Shown: positions 1-8,544, counted from the stretch's first letter. The stretch: 64,000 bases of DNA from Streptomyces sulfonofaciens (GCF_014656295.1 NZ_BNCD01000012.1:186001-250000), one strand, 5' to 3'. Made by a program: numbers and translations. The notes: generated from the sequence alone by a model not told the origin.

Positions 1-69
1 CGCCGCGCCGCGCGCCGCGGCCGTGCGCCGGACGGCACACCGTGTCCCGGAGACGAAGGGAACACTCGG

Positions 70-1113
70 ATGCAACGCGTGAGGCTCGCCGCGGCGGCGG
101 CCGCGGTTCTGGCGGCGCTGGCCACCGCCGGGTGCTCGGGCGGCGACGGCGGCGGTGACGTCCCCAGGGCCGCCCCGGTGGGGACGCACAGCGCTCCCCT
201 GGTGAGACAACTGGACCAGGTCCGCAGCACCGAGGCGTCCCGGGCCTGGACCACCTACGGCGACCTGGCGGCACAGCGGGCCCTCGGCGGGGGGAGGACG
301 CCCGCTCAGTTGCAGATGATGTCGGGCTACGGCTGGGCCACCACCCAGGAGCGCGGCGCGGAGGCCAGGGCGCAGCTCGGCCTCGACGGCGGCACGGCCG
401 ACCAGGTGGTGGAGGTCGGGGAGTCGCACGGCAGCGGCCGGTTCGCGGGCGGCATCGACACGTCGGCGGTGGTGTCCAAGGCCAGAGGGCTGGGAGCGCG
501 CAAGGACGGCAGCGCGGGACCGCTGACGCTGTGGCGGCTGGCCGGCGACGACCGGACCCACTCCGCCGGGCCGCTCGCCGAACTCTCCCGGGGCACCGCG
601 GACTTCAACGTCCTGGCCGCCGCCGACGGCACCCTCGTGCGCGCCGCAAGCCGGGCCGGTGCCGAACTGCTCAGCGCGGACGGCAGGGGCCGCACCCTGG
701 CCCGCGACCCCGGGTTCCGGGCCGTCGCCGACTGCCTGGGCACACCGCTCGCCGCGACACTCACCGACACGCACGTGGCCACCGGGGCGGCGGCACCGCA
801 ACCCGTCGACTTCGTCACCGGCGCCGGAGTGGTGGGCACCGACCCCGCCCGTCTGACCCAACTGGCCTGCCGCACCGCCTCCTCGCAGGACGAGGCCCGC
901 GAGGTGGCCGCCGCGGTGCGGGAGGCGCTCGAGCACGGCAGGACCCGGCTGAGCGGAATGCGCTGGCGCGACCTGCTCTCCGGCACCGAGGTCACGGTCA
1001 CCGGCGGCGGACACGTCGTCCGCCTCACCGGCACCTCCGAGAAGAGCCCCCAACTGGTCCTGGAGATGCTCCGCTCCGGAGACCTCTCCGACCTGCTGGA
1101 CACCTCCGGCTGA
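70..1113 (+). CDS. Putative secreted lipoprotein of unknown function
   Basis: The 347-residue product begins with a short basic n-region, an Ala/Leu-rich hydrophobic stretch and the lipobox LATAGC, so Cys22 is the likely lipidation site and the protein should be anchored to the outer face of the membrane. A Gly/Asp-rich linker follows. The rest is soluble, with no motif I recognise. A purine-rich stretch (GAAGGGAA) just upstream supports this start. Two rho-independent-type hairpins directly follow the stop, so it seems to be transcribed apart from the cellulase genes downstream. The family is not recognised and no function is inferred. Confidence 0.75.
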   Translation: MQRVRLAAAAAAVLAALATAGCSGGDGGGDVPRAAPVGTHSAPLVRQLDQVRSTEASRAWTTYGDLAAQRALGGGRTPAQLQMMSGYGWATTQERGAEARAQLGLDGGTADQVVEVGESHGSGRFAGGIDTSAVVSKARGLGARKDGSAGPLTLWRLAGDDRTHSAGPLAELSRGTADFNVLAAADGTLVRAASRAGAELLSADGRGRTLARDPGFRAVADCLGTPLAATLTDTHVATGAAAPQPVDFVTGAGVVGTDPARLTQLACRTASSQDEAREVAAAVREALEHGRTRLSGMRWRDLLSGTEVTVTGGGHVVRLTGTSEKSPQLVLEMLRSGDLSDLLDTSG

Positions 1114-1123
1114 CCGGCCCTCG

Positions 1124-1182
1124 GGCCGCGGCGTCCACCGGGCGGACGCCGCGGCCGACCCGACCGGCCCGAAAACGGGCCG
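1124..1182 (+). terminator. Two tandem terminator hairpins after the lipoprotein gene
   Basis: The first hairpin (1124-1156) has a perfect 13-bp stem and 7-nt loop. The second (1165-1182) has a 7-bp stem, CGGCCCG/CGGGCCG, with an AAAA loop. There is no U-tract, which is usual for Streptomyces terminators. Confidence 0.65.
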
Positions 1183-1342
1183 CGGCGCGGCCGAAGGCTC
1201 CCCGTCCGGTGTGCCCGCTGCCGCGAAGCGGCCTCCAGCTCGTATTCCTGCGGACATCTCGTGAAAATACTGCGGACATATGGTGGAGCCTCGAAGAGTC
1301 TCCGCAAGAGCATTTACGCGTCATGCTGCGCGCGCTACGTTA

Positions 1343-1356
1343 TGGGAGCGCTCCCA
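1343..1356. promoter_or_regulatory. CebR-type operator upstream of the LPMO gene
   Basis: TGGGAGCGCTCCCA is a perfect 14-bp palindrome, identical to the consensus operator of the LacI-family cellobiose repressor CebR in Streptomyces. It lies about 170 bp upstream of the AA10 start. By analogy, repression would be relieved by cello-oligosaccharides. Confidence 0.88.
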
Positions 1357-1524
1357 TTCAGCGGCGCGGCCCCATCACCCCCCATGTGCTGCGCGCCGCG
1401 AATGGAGGCGCGCAACCAGCACGGTCACCCGTACTCGCGTCAGGCGGGCCGCACCCTGCCGGTCCCGTGGTCCGTGGGCCAGGCCGCCTGCCGCGGTGGT
1501 ATCCACCCCCAAGGAGACTCCTTC

Positions 1525-2250
1525 ATGGTCATCCGACCCCTCGACAGAGCGAAGGTCCCGGTCCGCCTGCAACTGCTGGGCGTGCTCGGGGCCGTGCTGC
1601 TGGCTCTGGTCTTCGTGTCCCTGCCCTCGCCGGCATCGGCCCACGGCGTCGCCATGTCGCCCGGTTCCCGTACGTACCTGTGCTACAAGAACGGCCAGTC
1701 GTCGACCGGCGCCCTCAACCCGACCAACCCCGCCTGCAAGGCGGCGTTCTCCCAGAGCGGCGGCACCCCGCTGTACAACTGGTTCGCCGTCCTCGACTCC
1801 AACGCGGGGGGCAAGGGCCAGGGATACGTCCCCGACGGGAAGATCTGCAGCGCCGGCGACAAGTCCCCGTACAACTTCTCCGCCTACAACGCCGCCCGCA
1901 GCGACTGGCCCAAGACCCACCTGACGTCCGGTGCGTCGATACAGGTCCAGTACAGCAACTGGGCCGCCCACCCGGGTGACTTCCGGGTCTACCTCACCAA
2001 GCAGGGCTGGTCGCCGACCACCCCGCTGGCCTGGGGCGACATGAGCCTGATCCAGACCGTCACCAACCCGCCGCAGCAGGGCGGCGCCGGTCAGGACGGC
2101 GGGCACTACTACTGGAACGTCTCGCTGCCGTCCGGCCGCAGCGGCAACGCCCTGCTGTTCATCCAGTGGGTGCGCTCGGACAGCCAGGAGAACTTCTTCT
2201 CCTGCTCCGACGTGGTCTTCGACGGCGGCCACGGCGAGGTCACGTTCTGA
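1525..2250 (+). CDS. Secreted single-domain AA10 lytic polysaccharide monooxygenase
   Basis: This 241-residue protein should be a copper-dependent enzyme that oxidatively cleaves glycosidic bonds in crystalline cellulose or chitin. The signal peptide ends at ASA|H, leaving His40 as residue 1 of the mature enzyme. His40 and His149 (in NWAAHPGDF) would form the histidine brace, and Phe232 (CSDVVF) fits the axial position. The Cys pairs are typical of AA10. The protein stops straight after the catalytic domain, with no linker or CBM. The start is fixed by AAGGAG at 1511-1516; the frame is open further upstream but has no ribosome site. The CebR-type box about 170 bp upstream and the cellulase neighbours make cellulose the likely substrate. 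Regioselectivity (C1 or C1/C4) cannot be read with confidence. Confidence 0.95.
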   Translation: MVIRPLDRAKVPVRLQLLGVLGAVLLALVFVSLPSPASAHGVAMSPGSRTYLCYKNGQSSTGALNPTNPACKAAFSQSGGTPLYNWFAVLDSNAGGKGQGYVPDGKICSAGDKSPYNFSAYNAARSDWPKTHLTSGASIQVQYSNWAAHPGDFRVYLTKQGWSPTTPLAWGDMSLIQTVTNPPQQGGAGQDGGHYYWNVSLPSGRSGNALLFIQWVRSDSQENFFSCSDVVFDGGHGEVTF

Positions 2251-2297
2251 CGCGGCACGCCGCCGCGCACCGTGCACCCAATGAACCGTGACATCCC

Positions 2298-2365
2298 CCG
2301 CCCGCGCGGGTCACTCGCGCGGGCGGTTGCACCCCGGGTCCCCGCGCCACCGGGCGCGGGGACCC
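2298..2365 (+). terminator. Two strong tandem terminators after the LPMO gene
   Basis: The hairpin at 2298-2326 has a perfect 11-bp stem and 7-nt loop. The hairpin at 2336-2365 has a perfect 13-bp stem, a 4-nt loop (ACCG) and is followed by GTTT. Together they isolate the LPMO as a single-gene transcript. Confidence 0.85.
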
Positions 2366-3092
2366 GTTTGGTCACGGCCGGGACCGGTATCGCACCTTTC
2401 CCTGAGGCCGGCCGGTCCGCGGCCCGCACCAGGCCACCGTCCTCCCGCATCCGCCCCGGAGCCGCAGTAGGGGCGGAGCGGGAGGACGGTCGTGTGCGCC
2501 CGCCGACCGGACGGCGGGCGCGGGCGGTCGGCGGGTGTGCGCGATGCGGGGTGTGCGCGGTGCGAGGGCCGGCGCAGCCGCGCGGGCGGCGCGGCCTGGC
2601 CGGGTCCGGCGAGGTCCGCGGGCAGTGTTGCCGGTGGTGTCGACGGTGGTGTCGACGGTGTGCCGGAGGCGTCGACGGCCGCGGTGCGCACCGCGGACGC
2701 GGCAGTGCCCTGCCGCGGCCGAAGACTGGTCCGGTCGGCCGGGCGCGCCCCGGAGGCGGCTCGGCCGTGCGGCACCGCACGGGTGTGCCCTCACCCGGGC
2801 CGGCCGGGGGCATGCCGCACGGGCGCCCGGACGCGGGCGGACCCGTACACGAGCGGTGAGTTCTGCCGCGGGGCGGTCCTGCACGGGCCGAAGGGCCGTT
2901 CGGCGAGGCGATCGGCGTGCCGACGCTCCGCACCGCCGAGGAGCGGGAGGCGGCGCCCGGGCACGCACCCGGCACTGCCCCGGGTTCGAGGGAACCGCCG
3001 AGTGCCCGCGATCGTGCATCCGGTGGCCCGGTGGCCCGGTGGCCCGGTGGCCCGGTGGCCCGGTGGCCCGGTGGCCCGGCGGGAGCGCGGGA
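2366..3092. other. Gene-free GC-rich stretch with small repeats
   Basis: I see no convincing coding sequence. The open frames are Arg/Pro/Gly-rich, as expected by chance at this GC content. A 12-bp direct repeat (GGTGGTGTCGAC, 2633-2644 and 2645-2656) and the 8-bp array at 3022-3077 lie inside it. Confidence 0.6.
3022..3077. repeat. Tandem array, 7 x GGTGGCCC
   Basis: Seven perfect copies of the 8-bp unit GGTGGCCC run head to tail, then break at GGCGGG. The array is non-coding, 16 bp from the terminator of the DoxX gene. Confidence 0.9.
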
Positions 3093-3126
3093 GGCCGCCG
3101 GCGGGACCCTCGGCCCGCCGGCGGCC
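3093..3126 (-). terminator. Terminator of the DoxX gene
   Basis: A perfect 13-bp GC stem with an 8-nt loop lies just beyond the stop codon of the leftward DoxX gene. Confidence 0.7.
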
Positions 3127-3153
3127 GGTCTGTTCAGCCGCTCGGGGGAGCGG

Positions 3154-3591
3154 TCACCCCCTCGTGGCCGGTGCGGGCACCGCGGCGTCGCCGCGCACCC
3201 GTAGGACCGCCGAGCTCAGCGCGAAGCTGCCGGGTCCGAAGAACGCGATGAGCAGGAAGGCCCAGCAGAACATCGCCGCGGGCTCCCCGCCGTTCTGGAT
3301 GGGGAACAGCTCGTGCGGCTGGTGCTGGGTGAAGTACGCGAACGCCATGGAGCCGGAGCAGAGCACGGCCGCGCTGCGGGTGCCGAACCCCACCAGGACG
3401 AAGACGCCGCCAACGAGTTGGATGACCGCCGCCCACCAGCCGGGCCACTGCCCGAAGGGGGGAGTGCCGCCGCCGTGCCCTCCGGCGAGCACACCGAACA
3501 GCGACGAGGCGCCGTGGCAGGCGAACAGCAGCGCCACGACGATGCGGAAGAGTCCGAGTACATGTGGTCTGTGCTTGTCCAACTGATCCAT
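3154..3591 (-). CDS. DoxX family membrane protein
   Basis: This 145-residue integral membrane protein has four predicted membrane segments. Features include an early GLFRIVVALLFACHGASSLFG-like first segment (residues about 11-31), a WPGWWAAVIQLVGG segment and an FTQHQPHELFP loop, all typical of DoxX/DoxD-type proteins. These are often linked to redox stress or membrane oxidoreductase complexes. The start ATG at 3591 has AGAAAGGG upstream; longer frames upstream have no ribosome site. It is convergent with the LPMO gene and flanked by its own terminator. No operon partner is visible and the exact role is unknown. Confidence 0.8.
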   Translation of the reverse strand: MDQLDKHRPHVLGLFRIVVALLFACHGASSLFGVLAGGHGGGTPPFGQWPGWWAAVIQLVGGVFVLVGFGTRSAAVLCSGSMAFAYFTQHQPHELFPIQNGGEPAAMFCWAFLLIAFFGPGSFALSSAVLRVRGDAAVPAPATRG

Positions 3592-3838
3592 CGATAGGCC
3601 CTTTCTCACGTGCGCGATGATCAGGAAGGACCACGGAGCGACCCGCGGGCCCTCCGTGGCGGTGCGAAGCGCGCATCCCTCGCCCTGCGGGAGGGCGGGG
3701 CTGCGTGCGCCCCCGGCCGGTCCCCGCACCGGGTCACCGGCACACGGCACGGTGCGGTACGGGGCCCGACCGGTGGTCGTGGTGGGGGCCGCATCACAGC
3801 CGGGAAGCGTCGGGCGGGCCGGCTCGACGGATGTCCGG

Positions 3839-3859
3839 GGGCGGGTCCTCGACCCGCCC
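3839..3859 (-). terminator. Terminator after the GH6 endoglucanase
   Basis: A 9-bp stem (GGGCGGGTC/GACCCGCCC) with a 3-nt loop lies directly downstream of the stop at 3862. Confidence 0.6.
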
Positions 3860-3861
3860 GT

Positions 3862-4863
3862 TCAGTGACGGGCGGCGGCCCCGGTGGCGAGGTCGTAGGC
3901 GAGCTGGGGATCGAACTGCCCGGCGGGCCCCGCGCATCCGTCGGCCTCCCCCGGCAGCTTGACCCAGAGGAACGCGTCGATCAGGGCGTCGCCGGTCCGG
4001 TCGGTCGAGGGGGTGCCGATGGCGCGCCCGGCCGGGTCGCACCACTGGGCGTTCGGCGCGGGGCCGTTGCCGTTGCGGCTGGTGTCGACCACCGCGTGCA
4101 GGTCCGGGTCGCCGACCGCAGCGAGGATCTGCTTGCCGTAGGCGACCTCGTTCGCGGTGCGGTTGTAGTTGGAGACGTTGGTGGAGATGCCGTCCGCGCT
4201 GTTCGCGACGTCCGCGGCGCGCAGCCTGGCGGCGATGGCGGACGGCGACAGCCAGCGGGAGTGCCCGGCGTCGAAGTACACCTTCGCCTGCGCCGAGGCC
4301 GCCTTGAGGGCCTTGCCGGCGTACGCGAGCGAGGCCTCGGTCTCGGCCTGCTGGCCGGAGCTCTGGCACTGGTCCATGATCGAAAGGACGTCGGGCTCGA
4401 CTATGACGGTCGCGGGCCGCCCTGCCAGCCCGGCGGCGAACTCGTTGATCCAGGAGCGGTACGCGGCGTGGTTCGGGGCGCCGCCGGTGCTGGCGCCCGA
4501 GCAGTCCCGGTTGGGGATGTCGTAGACGACCAGGATCGGGATCCTGCCCGCGGTGGCGGCCGCACCGACGAGGGCGTCCACCTCACCGCGGACGGTGGCC
4601 GTGTTGGTCTCGGTGAACCAGCGCGGCTGGGGAACCGCGGCGATCCTGTCGGCGATGACCTGGGCGCGCGCGTCACCGGGGTGTTCCGCCACCCATTGGG
4701 CGGCGTTGGTGTCCGGGTTGACGTAGAACGGCGAGTCCGCGGCCGCCGCGGGCCCGGGGGCGCACAGGAGGGCGACGGTCGCGGCGAGCGCACAGAGCGC
4801 CGCCTGTGCGGAACCGGCCCCGGCGCCCTTTCGGCGGTGGGAGCGGAAGGTGCTGCTGGCCAT
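3862..4863 (-). CDS. Secreted GH6 endo-beta-1,4-glucanase, catalytic domain only
   Basis: The 333-residue protein has a signal peptide of about 42 residues (cleavage near AAA|DS) and then a short GH6 domain. FYVNPDTNAAQW is the family start. NRDCSG places Asp120 as the probable general acid, and IVEPDVLS and DTSRNG are also GH6 hallmarks. The short loops and total length match GH6 endoglucanases, not cellobiohydrolases. There is no CBM2 or linker, although many actinomycete GH6 endoglucanases have one. The ATG at 4863 has GGAGAG upstream. It lies 230 bp behind the GH44 gene on the same strand, so it may share that gene's CebR-controlled promoter; I see no operator in the 230-bp gap. Confidence 0.93.
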   Translation of the reverse strand: MASSTFRSHRRKGAGAGSAQAALCALAATVALLCAPGPAAAADSPFYVNPDTNAAQWVAEHPGDARAQVIADRIAAVPQPRWFTETNTATVRGEVDALVGAAATAGRIPILVVYDIPNRDCSGASTGGAPNHAAYRSWINEFAAGLAGRPATVIVEPDVLSIMDQCQSSGQQAETEASLAYAGKALKAASAQAKVYFDAGHSRWLSPSAIAARLRAADVANSADGISTNVSNYNRTANEVAYGKQILAAVGDPDLHAVVDTSRNGNGPAPNAQWCDPAGRAIGTPSTDRTGDALIDAFLWVKLPGEADGCAGPAGQFDPQLAYDLATGAAARH

Positions 4864-5093
4864 GGGGGGCTCTCCTTGGAGGGGGAGGGGCGGGCAGCCT
4901 GGGGCCCACCGGGAACGGGCGGTGCGCGGTGCACGGTAGGGCGGGCGATGGGGCGAAGTGTCCGGCCCGAGCGGGGCGGGAGGTGTTCGGGCCGGACGGC
5001 CTCGGAGCGGGACCGCAGGCCCTGGCGGACGCTGGGGAACGGTCCCGGGTGCCGGGCCCGGTGGGGGACCGGGGCCTGGCGCGGCGCTCGGCT

Positions 5094-7004
5094 CTACCGC
5101 GTGGGGGAGGTGAGCGTGTGCTGAGCGCCCGGTCGCGGTGTGCCGGAGGGTGTCTGCCGCGGCAGCGTGCTCCCGGTGACGGTGTGCACGTTCCTGGTGG
5201 ACACCGGCCGCGCGGCCGGCACCGCACGGTCGTCCGCCGGCTGCCGGGCCTCGTGCACCGGTGCGTCGGGGGAGTCCTGGCCTTGGGCCGGAGCGGCGTG
5301 GTGGGCCGGGGCGCCGTGCGCGGCCCCCGCCGCCCGGTCCGCGGCGGGGAACACCAGCTCGGTGAGGGAGTAGCCGGGCAGGGTGAGCGACGCCCGGCCG
5401 TGCCGCACGCTCTGGTCGGGCAGCCGGGTGATGGCGGAGGTGTCCCCGCCGCCGTAGCGGAACACGTGGGCGTGCGCGCGGTCCGCGAGGCCGGTGACGC
5501 TCAGCGGAGCGGTCAGTTCGTCCGTGGACTTGTTGACCACCATCAGCGTCAGGGCGCCGTCCGAGGAGCGCCGTGCGGCGAAGACCGACACCTTGTCGGG
5601 GTCGGCGCTCGCGGCCGTCAGGCTGGTGTCGCCGAACCGCGAGCCCTTCCCGTCGTAGTCCAGGTACATCCGGAACGCGTACGCACCCGGGTCGGTGGGG
5701 GCGGGCGGCGACCAGAGGGTGGCGAGGTCGAGGCCCTCGCGCCCGAAGATGCCGAGCACGTCGGCCTCGGCCAGGGCACCGTCGATGTGGTCCAGCGCAC
5801 CCCAGTTGTACTCGCTGACGGCGATCTTGGTGCCCGGGTAGTTCTCGTCCACCAGCCGGCGCATCCGCGGAATCAGGTCCACCGGCTGGCCGATCCAGCT
5901 CTCGTCGGTGTACTGCGGGTCCCACAACTGCCGGGTGGAGCGCAGCCGCAGCGCCCGGGTGGCCTCGTCCTCGCCGCCGCCGGTGATGCCGGTGCCCTGC
6001 GGGTACCAGTGGTTGTCGTAGTAGTCGAGGATCCGCGAGCCGTGCCGCCGCTCGTACGCCGCCATCTGCCGCAGGTACCACGTGGCGTAGGGCACACCGT
6101 CGTGCGCCGTCCGGTCGGGCGGGTTGGACCAGCAGTCGCCGCCCTGCTCGTTGCAGGTCTTCTGGTCCAGGCCGGAGAGCAGGATGGAGTTCCAGCCCCA
6201 GCCGACCGGGCCGAGGGTCCGGGCGCCGGGGTCGGCGGCCTTGACCGCGCCGGCGATGGCGTAGGTGCTGTCCCTGATCTCGTCGTAGCCCGCGCCGTCC
6301 GGGTGCACGTCGCGATGGGTGGCGTGCCAGATGTCGGCCTCGTTGTCGAGGTCGTAGTACTTCACACCGCCCTGCGCGGCCGTCCCGTACCGGCTGGTGA
6401 GGTGGTGCAGCCAGTCGGTGACGTACCCGGCGCCGGCCGGAACGCTGGTATCGGCGGGGTCGTTGCCCGTGACGGGGGAGCCGTCCGCGGCCACACCGTT
6501 GCCGCAGTCCGGCATCCACTGGTCGGTGCTCTGCTGGGGGCCGTACTTCTCGACGCTGAACCCGCACGCCTTCTCGCGCGCCTTGGGCACCCATCCGATC
6601 AGCGGCACCGTCAGGATGGTGTCCGCGCCCGCGGCCTCGTCCTTCGCCACGAACTGGTCGGTGCTGGAGCCGTCGGGGAGCCGCGCGGGGTCGGCGACCT
6701 CGTCGGGGATGTTCTCGAAGTACCAGTCGCCGGCGCGGTTGCTGGTGCTCGTCAGGTAGTTGTACCGGGTGGTGGCGTTGCCTCCCCACCGGTCCACGGG
6801 AAGTCCCAACTCCTCGGCCAGACCGGCGTCGGCGAAGTTCATGCCGTAGATGTCCGGGCTGATCGGGTGGCCGCCCGCCCTGGCGTCCACGGTCAGCGCG
6901 GGGCCGGCCGCCGCGTGGGCGAGCGGCGATCCGGCCACCAGGGTCGCCGCGGTGACCACCGCCGCGGCAAGCAGCGGCAGGACCGGCGGCCGTTTGGGGT
7001 GCAT
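5094..7004 (-). CDS. Secreted GH44 endoglucanase/xyloglucanase
   Basis: The 636-residue protein has a signal peptide ending near residue 32 (AHA). A GH44 module covers about residues 35-555: a TIM barrel plus the C-terminal beta-domain ending GYSLTELVF. Glu222 in DLDNEADIW is the likely acid/base and Glu398 in SEYNWG the likely nucleophile. The family cleaves beta-1,4-glucan and xyloglucan internally. After residue 555 comes an 80-residue Ala/Pro/His/Arg-rich tail with no fold signal, where related enzymes often carry a linker and CBM. The start at 7004 follows GGGGAGGAG. Two CebR-type boxes lie upstream at 7179 and 7341. The GH6 endoglucanase follows on the same strand. Confidence 0.9.
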   Translation of the reverse strand: MHPKRPPVLPLLAAAVVTAATLVAGSPLAHAAAGPALTVDARAGGHPISPDIYGMNFADAGLAEELGLPVDRWGGNATTRYNYLTSTSNRAGDWYFENIPDEVADPARLPDGSSTDQFVAKDEAAGADTILTVPLIGWVPKAREKACGFSVEKYGPQQSTDQWMPDCGNGVAADGSPVTGNDPADTSVPAGAGYVTDWLHHLTSRYGTAAQGGVKYYDLDNEADIWHATHRDVHPDGAGYDEIRDSTYAIAGAVKAADPGARTLGPVGWGWNSILLSGLDQKTCNEQGGDCWSNPPDRTAHDGVPYATWYLRQMAAYERRHGSRILDYYDNHWYPQGTGITGGGEDEATRALRLRSTRQLWDPQYTDESWIGQPVDLIPRMRRLVDENYPGTKIAVSEYNWGALDHIDGALAEADVLGIFGREGLDLATLWSPPAPTDPGAYAFRMYLDYDGKGSRFGDTSLTAASADPDKVSVFAARRSSDGALTLMVVNKSTDELTAPLSVTGLADRAHAHVFRYGGGDTSAITRLPDQSVRHGRASLTLPGYSLTELVFPAADRAAGAAHGAPAHHAAPAQGQDSPDAPVHEARQPADDRAVPAARPVSTRNVHTVTGSTLPRQTPSGTPRPGAQHTLTSPTR

Positions 7005-7178
7005 GACGGGCTCCTCCCCGAAGAGGACGGGAACGGCGTGGACCGCACCGCATCCGCGGCACACCGTAGCCATGGCCCGGTGGCGCCGGATGCGGCGGCG
7101 GGAAGAGCGGTGGTGCACGGTCCCGTACGTCCCGGCCGTGGCAGGACAGGCCACCGGCGACGGAAGGACAACAGGATC

Positions 7179-7192
7179 TGGGAGCGCTTCCA
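7179..7192. promoter_or_regulatory. CebR-type operator upstream of GH44
   Basis: TGGGAGCGCTTCCA differs from the perfect palindrome at one base. It lies 175 bp upstream of the GH44 start, in the divergent region shared with the ATPase-fold gene. Confidence 0.85.
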
Positions 7193-7340
7193 GAGAACAG
7201 CCAGTAGCCCGACCGCGTCAAGAGGATGTTCAACTCTTGTTTCAACGGGGTGGCGCCCGGAGGCTCCTGCGTCGTGATCCTTCAACTCTTTGCGGTTGCC
7301 TACTTCCGTAGGGGGTTACCACTCGTTACAGTCATGATTA

Positions 7341-7354
7341 TGGGAGCGCTTCCA
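7341..7354. promoter_or_regulatory. Second CebR-type operator in the GH44 / anti-sigma divergon
   Basis: TGGGAGCGCTTCCA recurs 126 bp upstream of the rightward ATP-binding gene and 337 bp from GH44. Its position suggests it could control the rightward gene, or act with the 7179 box by looping. Confidence 0.83.
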
Positions 7355-7411
7355 TAGCCTGCTTCCAGGTGCGCGCGGAGCACGGCGCGCCACCCGGAAG
7401 GCACCATCGGG

Positions 7412-7456
7412 TGCCGACGGAGCAGGGGCGCCACCGGATGCCGACGGAGCAGGGGC
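7412..7456. repeat. 18-bp direct repeat, period 27
   Basis: TGCCGACGGAGCAGGGGC occurs at 7412-7429 and again at 7439-7456, in the untranslated leader just before the gene at 7480. The reading frame is open through it, but the ribosome-site context favours the downstream ATG. Confidence 0.7.
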
Positions 7457-7479
7457 ACACCGAGCCGAGGAAGGTCCCG

Positions 7480-7968
7480 ATGACCGCAGTTGATGCGCCT
7501 GTGCAGGTGGGAGACGATAGGGAGCCGCTGACCGGCGCTCCCGGCGAGTGCCTCGTCCTCTCGTGCGACTTCTCCCTTCCCACCGACCCGGTCTCCGTGT
7601 CCGCCTCGCGCGCCATCGCCGGCCAGACGCTGGACGCCTGGGGTTTCGCGCGCGGCGACGCGCTCCGCGAGACCGCCCTGCTGGTGCTGAGCGAGCTGGT
7701 CACCAACAGCGTGCGGCACGCCGCCGCGCTCTCGCCCCAGGTCGACATCGGGCTCAGCCTGACCGACGGCGAGCTGACCGTCGCCGTGCACGACCGCCAC
7801 CCGCACCGCCCCGTGCCCCTGCCCGGCCCCCGCGCCGACGGCGACGGCGGCTGGGGCCTGCGCCTGGTGTCCGACCTGGCCGCCGGGACGGGCGGTGCGA
7901 TGGCCGTCAGGGCGGACCGGGACGGCCCGGGCAAGACGGTGGCGGCCCGCCTCGCGCTGGGCGCCTGA
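7480..7968 (+). CDS. ATP-binding anti-sigma-factor-type regulatory protein (HATPase_c_2)
   Basis: The 162-residue cytoplasmic protein has the single-domain GHKL kinase fold used by SpoIIAB/RsbW-type anti-sigma factors, a large family in Streptomyces. ELVTNSVRHA (N box) and GGWGLRLVSDLA (G box) are both visible. Such proteins bind ATP and hold a sigma factor or an anti-anti-sigma partner. No partner gene is next to it. The ATG at 7480 follows GAGGAAGG; an upstream in-frame start at 7369 has no ribosome site. The CebR-type box at 7341 lies in its promoter region, which would be unusual for this family and may link it to cellulose growth. Confidence 0.8.
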   Translation: MTAVDAPVQVGDDREPLTGAPGECLVLSCDFSLPTDPVSVSASRAIAGQTLDAWGFARGDALRETALLVLSELVTNSVRHAAALSPQVDIGLSLTDGELTVAVHDRHPHRPVPLPGPRADGDGGWGLRLVSDLAAGTGGAMAVRADRDGPGKTVAARLALGA

Positions 7969-7982
7969 CGGCGCGGCGGGAG

Positions 7983-8039
7983 GGGCTGACGCCTCGTGGG
8001 GCGGCGCGCACGACGCGCCGCCCCACGAGGCATCAGCCC
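7983..8039 (+). terminator. Very long terminator hairpin (26-bp stem)
   Basis: An inverted repeat with arms of 26 nt, one mismatch and a 5-nt loop (8009-8013) starts just after the stop at 7968. It is the longest stem in the window. Confidence 0.75.
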
Positions 8040-8485
8040 TGCCCCGGCCGCCCGGTCCCCCGTCCCGCCCTGCCCCGGTCGCATACCATCCGCCGCGGCA
8101 TGCGTACACCTCTCCAACGCACGTGCACCGCAGGGGATCCGCCCGGCGGGACGTCCATCCGACGGGGCGTCCGCACCGCGGAGGCCCACGCGGCGCCGTG
8201 CGCCCACCGCCTGAGTCCCGCAGGCGCGGCCCCCGCACCGCCCAGGCCCACGCGGCGCCGCGCGCACGCCTGCGGCGGGTGCGCAGCCGTGTCGCATCCC
8301 CCGCGCACCCGTGGCCGGGGCGCCGCTTCCGCCGCTGGTCGTGGTTGCCGCCACACCCCCGCGCACCCGTGGCCGACGTCCGGCCAGGGGCGTCCGGCTA
8401 CGGGCGTCCGCACGCCGCGGCCCTTCCCCGGGGTCTCCGCGGGGCCCGCCAAAGGCCCCGGGGGAACCGTCCGTGCACGCCGAAG
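8040..8485. other. Gene-free stretch with a dispersed direct repeat
   Basis: No gene is supported. The sequence CCGCGCACCCGTGGCCG appears twice, near 8299 and 8356. The long open frames are Arg/Pro/Ala-rich artefacts of base composition. Confidence 0.5.
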
Positions 8486-8519
8486 GACCCCGTGCGGTCC
8501 GTGAGGACCGCGCGGGGTC
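8486..8519 (-). terminator. Terminator of the GH6 exocellulase gene
   Basis: A 15-bp stem with one mismatch and a GTGA loop lies 25 bp downstream of the stop at 8545. Confidence 0.75.
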
Positions 8520-8544
8520 TCGGTGCGGTGCCGTGCGGCCCCGT

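Noticed and set aside
3022..3077. CRISPR-like array
   Set aside because: The units are contiguous 8-mers with no spacers.
2492..3586. Rightward frame through the gap and over the DoxX gene
   Set aside because: It is antisense to the DoxX gene, repeat-bearing and compositional.
3862..7245. One continuous leftward frame of 1127 codons across GH6 and the GH44 gene
   Set aside because: Only the last 333 codons are the GH6 enzyme. The upstream part overlaps GH44 in the wrong frame and is Arg/Pro/Gly-rich.
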